NCBI RefSeq assembly: GCF_016899935.1
Contig: NZ_JACJJK010000006.1
Location: forward strand, 62,001-126,000
DNA: 64,000 nucleotides
From: Olsenella uli
GTDB lineage: Bacteria > Actinomycetota > Coriobacteriia > Coriobacteriales > Atopobiaceae
Direction of reading: 5' to 3'
Part shown: positions 58,665-64,000 of the stretch, one piece after another
Layout: the number at the start of each line of letters is the position of its first letter
Position numbering within the stretch: position 1 is the stretch's first letter
The notes under the pieces: generated by a model
The model's input: the letters and a program-made list of their open reading frames with translations, nothing else
Told to the model about the DNA's origin: nothing
Database searches by the model: none
Translations under genes and position numbers: made by a program

Positions 58665-59174
58665 TCACTCCCGGATCTTGTCCAGCTCACTCTCCTGTAT
58701 GCGCTCGAGCTCGTCGAGGACGGCGCGCGCCTCCCTGAACGAGCTCGCGAGCGCGCGCTCGGCCTCGCGCCGGGCGTCCGGGGCGGGGCGCACGTCGTCG
58801 GTCACGGCGATCGCGTTGGCCACCGCGACGTCATGGGTGTGCGAGATGGAGAGCGCGATCTCCCGGATCCCCAGCTCGCGCGCGAGCTCGGCGGCGCGCC
58901 CGGTGAGCAGCGCCCGGGGCCGCCCGGCCTCGTCGCGCCCCACCGAGACGTCGCGGAAGCCCACGCCGTCCGCAAAGCCCGTCCCCAGCGCCTTGACCAC
59001 CGCCTCGCGCGCGGCGAAGCGCGCGGCGTAGTGCTCCGCGGGACGGGCGGTCTTCTCGCAGTAGGCGCGCTCGTCCTCGGTGAAGACGCGCCGCACGAAG
59101 TTGGGGGTCCGTGCGAGCACGCGCTCCATTCGAGAGATCTCGAGCATGTCCACGCCGATGCCAGCCGTCGCCAT
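58665..59174 (-). CDS. acpS: Holo-[acyl-carrier-protein] synthase with helical tail
   Basis: The 169-residue protein has the AcpS core (GIGVDMLEISRMERVL, metal-binding; FAAREAVVKALGTGF; ALSISHTHDVAVANAIAV). It transfers 4'-phosphopantetheine to acyl carrier protein. The core normally ends around residue 125; here about 40 more residues (REAERALASSFREARAVLDE) form a charged helical tail of unknown purpose. It lies 4 bases downstream of glmS, in line with the cell-envelope operon. Confidence 0.93.
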   Translation of the reverse strand: MATAGIGVDMLEISRMERVLARTPNFVRRVFTEDERAYCEKTARPAEHYAARFAAREAVVKALGTGFADGVGFRDVSVGRDEAGRPRALLTGRAAELARELGIREIALSISHTHDVAVANAIAVTDDVRPAPDARREAERALASSFREARAVLDELERIQESELDKIRE

Positions 59175-59178
59175 GGGG

Positions 59179-61029
59179 CTACTCCACGGTGACGGACTTG
59201 GCGAGGTTGCGCGGCTTGTCCACGTCGCAGCCGCGGGCGCGCGCCACGTAGCGGGCGAGCATCTGCAGGTGCACGACGGCCACGATGGGCACGAGCAGCT
59301 CGTCGGCCACGGGCGGGATCCACAGGACGTGCTCCACGAGCGAGGCCACGGCCTCGTCGCCGTCGGTGGCCACGGCCACGCAGACGGCGCCGCGCGCGAT
59401 GACCTCCTGGATGTTGGAGACCGTCTTGTCGTGCACCCGGTCCTCGGGGACGATCGCCACGACCGGGAAGCCCGGCTCGAGCAGTGCGATCGGCCCGTGC
59501 TTCATCTCCCCGGCGGGGTAGGCCTCCGCGTGCAGGTAGCTGATCTCCTTGAGCTTGAGCGCCCCCTCGTAGGCGGTCGTCGAGTTGACGCCCCGGCCGA
59601 GGAAGAGCGCCGAGTGCGCGCGACGGAAGACGGGCGCGGCCCGCTTGTCCTGCCAGGACCGGGAGATCACCTCGCGGATGAGGTCGGGCAGCGCGCGGAG
59701 GTCGCGGTAGTGGCGCTCCACCTCGGCGCGGTCCATCTCGCCGCGCGCCTGGGCGAGGCGCAGGGCGAGCAGCGCGCTCGCCACCATCTGCGCCGTGTAC
59801 GCCTTCGTGGAGGCCACGCAGACCTCGGGGCCCGCTTGCACGTAGAGCGTGCCGTCGGACTCGCGCGCGGCCGTGGAGCCGAGCACGTTGGTGATCGCGA
59901 AGACCTTGCAGCCCATGCCCCTCATGCGGCGCGCCGCCGTGAGCGTGTCCGCCGTCTCGCCGGACTGCGTGATGATCACGCAGAGCGTGTTGGGCGTCAC
60001 GATGACGTCCTGCTCGTAGTTGAACTCGGACGCGTAGTCGCAGATCACGGGCACCTTGGCCCAGGTCTGGATCAGCGTGCGGGCGATGAGGCTCACATGG
60101 TAGGACGTGCCGCAGGCGATGAGGTAGACGAGGTCGATCGAGGCGAGGTCCTCGCCGGTCATGGAGAGCTCGTCGAGGTAGATGCCCTTCTCGCCCAGGC
60201 GCCCCTCGAGCAGGCGCTCGATGGCCTCGGGCTGCTCGGCGATCTCCTTGGCCATGAAGTCGGAGTAGCCGCCGAGGGTCGCCGCCGAGGCGTCCCAGTC
60301 GATGTCGAGCGTCGTGGGGTGCTCCACGGGCGCGCCGTCCTCGTCGAAGACGCTCACGCGGCCGGAGGCCTCCAGGCGGGCGATCTGGCCGTTCTCGAGC
60401 TGGATGACGTGCGAGGTGACGCTTGCGAGCGGCGTCACGTCGGAGGCCGCGTAGGCGCCGGACTCCGTGGAGGCCACCACGAGCGGCGAGCCGTTGCGGG
60501 CGCAGACGATCTGGTCCGGGGCGTCGGCGCAGACGACCGCGAGCGCCCAGGAGCCCTCGAGGCGCCGGACCGCGTTGCGCACCGCCGCGACGAGGTCGCC
60601 GGCGGCCGGGCCCGCCCACGCCTCCTCGATGAGGTGGGCGATGACCTCGGAGTCGGTCTCGCTCACGAGCTCGTGGCCGGACCGCTTGAGATAGCCCCGC
60701 AGCTCGCGGAAGTTCTCGATGATGCCGTTGTGCACGATCGCGATGCGACCCGTGCAGTCGCGGTGCGGGTGGGAGTTGCGGTCGGTCGGCGCGCCGTGCG
60801 TCGCCCAGCGCGTGTGGGCGATGCCGGTGGTGCCGACGAGGTTGGCGGTCTCGCAGCGGTCCGCGAGGGTGGCCACGCGGCCGGCGCACTTGACGCCGTG
60901 CAGCTCGCCGTCCGTGCCCACGACCTCGACGCCCGCCGAGTCGTAGCCGCGGTACTCGAGCGTGCGCAGCCCCTCGATCAGGTAGCCCACGGCCTGGTCC
61001 CTACCGGTGTAGCCCACGATTCCGCACAT
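59179..61029 (-). CDS. glmS: Glutamine-fructose-6-phosphate aminotransferase
   Basis: The 616-residue protein starts with the Cys1-type glutaminase (MCGIVGYTGRDQAV) and has HTRWATHGAPTDRNSHPH and two SIS domains (ACGTSYHVSLIARTL, SQSGETADT-like ITQSGETADT, and GRGVNSTTAYEGALKLKEIS). It makes glucosamine 6-phosphate, the first step to UDP-GlcNAc. glmM lies 24 bases upstream and acpS 4 bases downstream. No glmS ribozyme precedes it. Confidence 0.97.
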   Translation of the reverse strand: MCGIVGYTGRDQAVGYLIEGLRTLEYRGYDSAGVEVVGTDGELHGVKCAGRVATLADRCETANLVGTTGIAHTRWATHGAPTDRNSHPHRDCTGRIAIVHNGIIENFRELRGYLKRSGHELVSETDSEVIAHLIEEAWAGPAAGDLVAAVRNAVRRLEGSWALAVVCADAPDQIVCARNGSPLVVASTESGAYAASDVTPLASVTSHVIQLENGQIARLEASGRVSVFDEDGAPVEHPTTLDIDWDASAATLGGYSDFMAKEIAEQPEAIERLLEGRLGEKGIYLDELSMTGEDLASIDLVYLIACGTSYHVSLIARTLIQTWAKVPVICDYASEFNYEQDVIVTPNTLCVIITQSGETADTLTAARRMRGMGCKVFAITNVLGSTAARESDGTLYVQAGPEVCVASTKAYTAQMVASALLALRLAQARGEMDRAEVERHYRDLRALPDLIREVISRSWQDKRAAPVFRRAHSALFLGRGVNSTTAYEGALKLKEISYLHAEAYPAGEMKHGPIALLEPGFPVVAIVPEDRVHDKTVSNIQEVIARGAVCVAVATDGDEAVASLVEHVLWIPPVADELLVPIVAVVHLQMLARYVARARGCDVDKPRNLAKSVTVE

Positions 61030-61053
61030 GAGATCCCCCTTCCGGGCCGCGCC

Positions 61054-62391
61054 CTACGCGCGGAACGGCTCGAGCGCCTCGAGCACGATGGCGTTTGCCT
61101 GGTCGCAGAGCTCGTCGGTCGGCGCCTCGGCGAGCACGCGCACGAGCGGCTCGGTGCCGGAGGCGCGCACGAGCACGCGGCCCTGGCCGGCGAGGAACTC
61201 CTCGGCCCTCTTGACGGCCGCGAGCACGGCCGCGTCGCCCATGGCGGCGTCCTTGTCCGTCACGCGGACGTTCACGAGCTCCTGCGGGTAGAGCTTCACC
61301 GGCGCGGCGAGCTGCGAGAGCTTCTCGCGCTCGGCGCGGTAGACCTCCATGATGCGCAGCGACGTCATGATGCCGTCGCCGGTGCACTCGATGTCGCCGA
61401 AGATGATGTGGCCGGACTGCTCGCCGCCCAGGCTGTAGCCGTTCTCGCGCATGCAGGCGTAGACGTTCTTGTCGCCCACCGCCGTGGTCTCGTAGGAGAG
61501 GTGCGCCTCGTCGAAGGCCTTGAACAGGCCGTAGTTGCTCATGACCGTAGGCACCACCGTGCCGGCCGTGAGGCGGCCGTGCTTGTTGAGATAGACGCCG
61601 CAGATGTAGAGGATGAGGTCGCCGTCCACCACGTTGCCGCGCTCGTCCACGGCCAGGCACCGGTCGGCGTCGCCGTCGTAGGCAAAGCCCACGTCCAGGC
61701 CCTGCTCCACCACGTGGCGGCGCAGGCGGTCGATGTGGGTGGAGCCGCAGTCCACGTTGATGTTGAAGCCGTCCGGCGCGTTGTTGATCACGCGGACGTC
61801 GGCGCCGAGCGCGTCGAAGACCGGCTTGGCCACGGAGGACGCGGCGCCGTTGGCACAGTCCAGGCCCACCTTCACGCCCTGGAGGGAGAAGTTCGCGCTC
61901 GCGATGAGGTGGGCGATGTAGCGGTTGCGGCCCTGCATGTAGTCCACGGTGCAGCCGATGGCGTCGCCCGTGGCGAGCGGCACCTCCACCTCGCCGTCGA
62001 TGTAGGCCTCGATAAGCTCCAGGACGTCCTCGTCCATCTTGAAGCCCTCGCCGTTCACGAGCTTGATGCCGTTGTCGGTGTAGGGGTTGTGGGAGGCGCT
62101 GATCATGATGCCGCAGTCGAAGCGGCCGTCCACCGTCTCGTAGGCCACGCCCGGCGTGGGGATGACGTGCAGCATGTAGGCGTCCGCGCCCGAGGCCACC
62201 AGGCCCGCGACCAGCGCGGACTCGAACATGTAGCTGGAGCGGCGCGTGTCCTTGCCCACGACGACGCGGGCCTTGCGCTCCTGGCGGGCGCCGTAGTACC
62301 AGCCCACGTAGCGACCGATCTTGAAGGCGTGGTCAACCGTCAGGCCCTTGTTGGCCTCGCCACGAAATCCGTCCGTGCCAAAGTACTTCAT
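61054..62391 (-). CDS. glmM: Phosphoglucosamine mutase
   Basis: The 445-residue protein has the phosphoserine loop MISASHNPYTDNGIKL, the metal loop DGDADRCLAVDE and the sugar-binding GGEQSGHIIF, ending with VRASGTEPLVRVL. It converts glucosamine 6-phosphate to the 1-phosphate. I chose the ATG at 62391 (MKYFGTDGFRGEAN), the canonical start; the purine-rich site CAGGGGG is 7 bases upstream. It opens the leftward cell-envelope operon. Confidence 0.97.
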   Translation of the reverse strand: MKYFGTDGFRGEANKGLTVDHAFKIGRYVGWYYGARQERKARVVVGKDTRRSSYMFESALVAGLVASGADAYMLHVIPTPGVAYETVDGRFDCGIMISASHNPYTDNGIKLVNGEGFKMDEDVLELIEAYIDGEVEVPLATGDAIGCTVDYMQGRNRYIAHLIASANFSLQGVKVGLDCANGAASSVAKPVFDALGADVRVINNAPDGFNINVDCGSTHIDRLRRHVVEQGLDVGFAYDGDADRCLAVDERGNVVDGDLILYICGVYLNKHGRLTAGTVVPTVMSNYGLFKAFDEAHLSYETTAVGDKNVYACMRENGYSLGGEQSGHIIFGDIECTGDGIMTSLRIMEVYRAEREKLSQLAAPVKLYPQELVNVRVTDKDAAMGDAAVLAAVKRAEEFLAGQGRVLVRASGTEPLVRVLAEAPTDELCDQANAIVLEALEPFRA

Positions 62392-62503
62392 TGCAACCCC
62401 CTGAGTGGTCTTGGCATAAAGACCCACCCATTGTTGCACAACCCCGGGCACGGGCGCGGTCGGGCGGTTCTTCTCGCCCGCATGACGGCAAATCTACGCA
62501 AAA

Positions 62504-62529
62504 GGACCCGCCGCAGCTGCGACGGGTCC
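62504..62529 (-). terminator. Terminator of the rplM-rpsI operon
   Basis: Read leftward, GGACCCGTCGCAG and CTGCGGCGGGTCC form a stem around no more than a few bases, followed by TTTTGCG. It lies 28 bases past the rpsI stop. Decamer copy 62467-62476 lies downstream, before glmM. Confidence 0.8.
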
Positions 62530-62556
62530 CAACAACGCAAAACCTGGCGAGAAGCG

Positions 62557-62952
<396 letters not shown>

Positions 62953-62955
62953 CGG

Positions 62956-63396
62956 TTAGGCCCTCCAATCGATCTTGACGGGGTTCTGGGCCGTGTGCGG
63001 GTGCTCGGGGCCGGCGTAGACCTTGAGCTTGGTGCCCTGCTTGCGGCCGAGGGTGGTCTTGGGGAGCATGCCCTTGATGGCGTGCTCGACGACGCGCTCG
63101 GGGTGCTTCTCCATGGCCTCGCGGAAGCTCTCGAGCTTGAGGCCGCCGAGATAGCCGGAGTAGCGCCAGTACTGCTTGTGGTCGGCCTTGACGCCCGTGA
63201 GGACGACCTTGTCGGCGTTGATCACGACGACGAAGTCACCGGTGTCGGCGTTGGGGGTGTACTGAGGCTTGTTCTTGCCACGAAGAATCATGGCGGCGGT
63301 GGTCGCCAGACGGCCGAGCGTCGCGCCCTCGGCGTCGATGAGCACCCACTTGCGCTCGACTTCGCCGGTCTTGGCGAACTGAGTCGACTTCTTCAC
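62956..63396 (-). CDS. rplM: Ribosomal protein L13 (uL13)
   Basis: The 146-residue protein has [36 protein letters not shown] and the [20 protein letters not shown] region. The gene starts the rplM-rpsI pair. A TATACT -10 on the minus strand lies near 63497-63492. The ~230 bases upstream hold no other feature I can support. Confidence 0.99.
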   Translation of the reverse strand: MKKSTQFAKTGEVERKWVLIDAEGATLGRLATTAAMILRGKNKPQYTPNADTGDFVVVINADKVVLTGVKADHKQYWRYSGYLGGLKLESFREAMEKHPERVVEHAIKGMLPKTTLGRKQGTKLKVYAGPEHPHTAQNPVKIDWRA

Positions 63397-63590
63397 TTGA
63401 CTCCTCCTACGTGCCTGCTGAGATGACGGCTTCTGGACAAGCCGCCGCGCTTTTGTCAGAGATTACGGGGCTCTGTGGAAAAGCTGTAAGAGTATAGCGC
63501 AACGCCGCGTCCGGCAGCCTGTGATTTTTCCGCACACAACCTGCACAGACGCGCCCGCCGACACGCCCCTCGGCCGGGCGGGCGGCGGTC

Positions 63591-63596
63591 TAGAAT
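63591..63596 (+). promoter_or_regulatory. -10 box of the PfkB-type kinase gene
   Basis: TAGAAT lies 35 bases upstream of the start at 63631, the same spacing as at pyrE. Confidence 0.4.
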
Positions 63597-63630
63597 TGTG
63601 GCAACCATCGTCGCGCCAGAGGAGGACCCG

Positions 63631-64000
63631 ATGATCTACACCGTCACGCTCAACCCCGCCCTCGACAAGACCGTCCACATCCCCAACTTCACGCTCGACG
63701 TGGTGAACCGCATCACCGAGCTGCGGCGCGACGCCGGTGGCAAGGGCATCAACGTCTCCAAGGTCATCGCCAAGCTCGGCGGCACCTCCGAGGCCGTGGC
63801 CGTGCTCTCCGGCGACACCGGCAGCTGGATCGCCGGCGCCCTCAAGGAGGCCGGCATCCGCGTGAAGGCCTTCCCCGCCAACGGCGAGACCCGCACCAAC
63901 CTCAAGGTCATCGACCCCGAGCAGGGCACCCACACCGACATCAACGAGCCCGGCCCCGAAGTCACCGACGCCATGCTCAAGGAGATGCTCGACGTGCTGG
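63631..64000 (+). CDS. 1-phosphofructokinase/tagatose-6-phosphate kinase family, N-terminal part
   Basis: The visible 123 residues show the PfkB sugar-kinase start of the FruK/LacC branch: IYTVTLNPALDKTVHIPNF, RRDAGGKGINVSKVIAKLGG and GDTGSWIAGALKEAGI. It phosphorylates a sugar phosphate; fructose 1-phosphate is the commonest substrate, but the choice cannot be made from this part. The gene continues beyond the window. The start follows AGAGGAGGACCCG. Confidence 0.88.
   Translation, partial: MIYTVTLNPALDKTVHIPNFTLDVVNRITELRRDAGGKGINVSKVIAKLGGTSEAVAVLSGDTGSWIAGALKEAGIRVKAFPANGETRTNLKVIDPEQGTHTDINEPGPEVTDAMLKEMLDVL

Noticed and set aside
55771-59031. A long plus-strand open frame opposite alr and nnr
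   Set aside because: Antisense shadow of clearly identified genes; no domain or ribosome binding site.
59179-61100. glmS ribozyme upstream of glmS
   Set aside because: Only 24 bases separate glmM and glmS, so there is no room for the ribozyme.

Overview
The window is a gene-dense, high-G+C chromosomal segment of an anaerobic actinobacterium. The class Coriobacteriia (Olsenella/Atopobiaceae-like) is my best guess. The grounds are the TsaB-RimI-TsaD triple fusion, the single-chain PurL, the NfnAB transhydrogenase, reverse rubrerythrin with a PerR-like regulator, glutamine-dependent NadE, CyuA, and a remnant of the DUF559/AbiEi-like family that I associate with this class. No rRNA, prophage, integrase, transposase or CRISPR array is visible.

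Layout. 1-7.2 kb: asnS start, a HipA-like kinase/XRE module, pyrE, a membrane polysaccharide deacetylase, a nitroreductase and a Ski2-like helicase. 7.4-13.8 kb: HelD-type helicase, HAD phosphatase, UPF0210 protein, a decayed DUF559-type gene, murB. 13.8-17.1 kb: FMN riboswitch, ribU and a full ECF transporter with a two-domain ATPase. 17.3-27.8 kb: purL, EamA exporter, serpin lipoprotein, ECF sigma factor with a membrane partner, malic enzyme, NlpC/P60-like hydrolase. 27.9-38.8 kb: galE, polyprenyl synthase, a peptidoglycan-binding protein, an AlbA_2 protein, tRNA-Gln, glmU-prs-pth, a frameshifted mntA-hepT module, nfnAB. 39-49.5 kb: groES-groEL, nadE, a polar amino-acid ABC transporter facing cyuA. 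49.7-55.8 kb: ogt, the TsaB-RimI-TsaD fusion, DUF3783, rubrerythrin, a Fur/PerR regulator, tsaE, udg. 55.8-64 kb: alr, nnr, acpS, glmS and glmM reading as one leftward cell-wall operon, then rplM-rpsI and a partial PfkB-type kinase.

The genes form coherent sets. UDP-GlcNAc and peptidoglycan supply uses glmS, glmM, glmU, murB, alr and galE. The t6A modification of tRNA uses TsaB/TsaD and TsaE. Redox balance uses nfnAB, malic enzyme, NadE and Nnr. Oxidative stress is handled by PerR and rubrerythrin. Cysteine catabolism probably pairs CyuA with the divergent transporter.

The most unusual content is between the genes. Eleven elements of about 75-205 bp (E1-E11 here) are each built from three to five alternating-orientation copies of one arm. 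The arm sequence changes from element to element, while several elements keep a GCAGG(T) core. They often touch the stop codon of a neighbouring gene. A decamer, GTTCTTCTCG/CGAGAAGAAC, occurs 26 times by my hand count, equally on both strands and mostly outside genes. GGGGACWGTCCCC palindromes recur, and two of them lie in frame inside the ECF ATPase gene. A third hairpin class keeps an inner core while its outer arms differ. I know of no description of these as a system; genome-wide searches would be needed to judge novelty.
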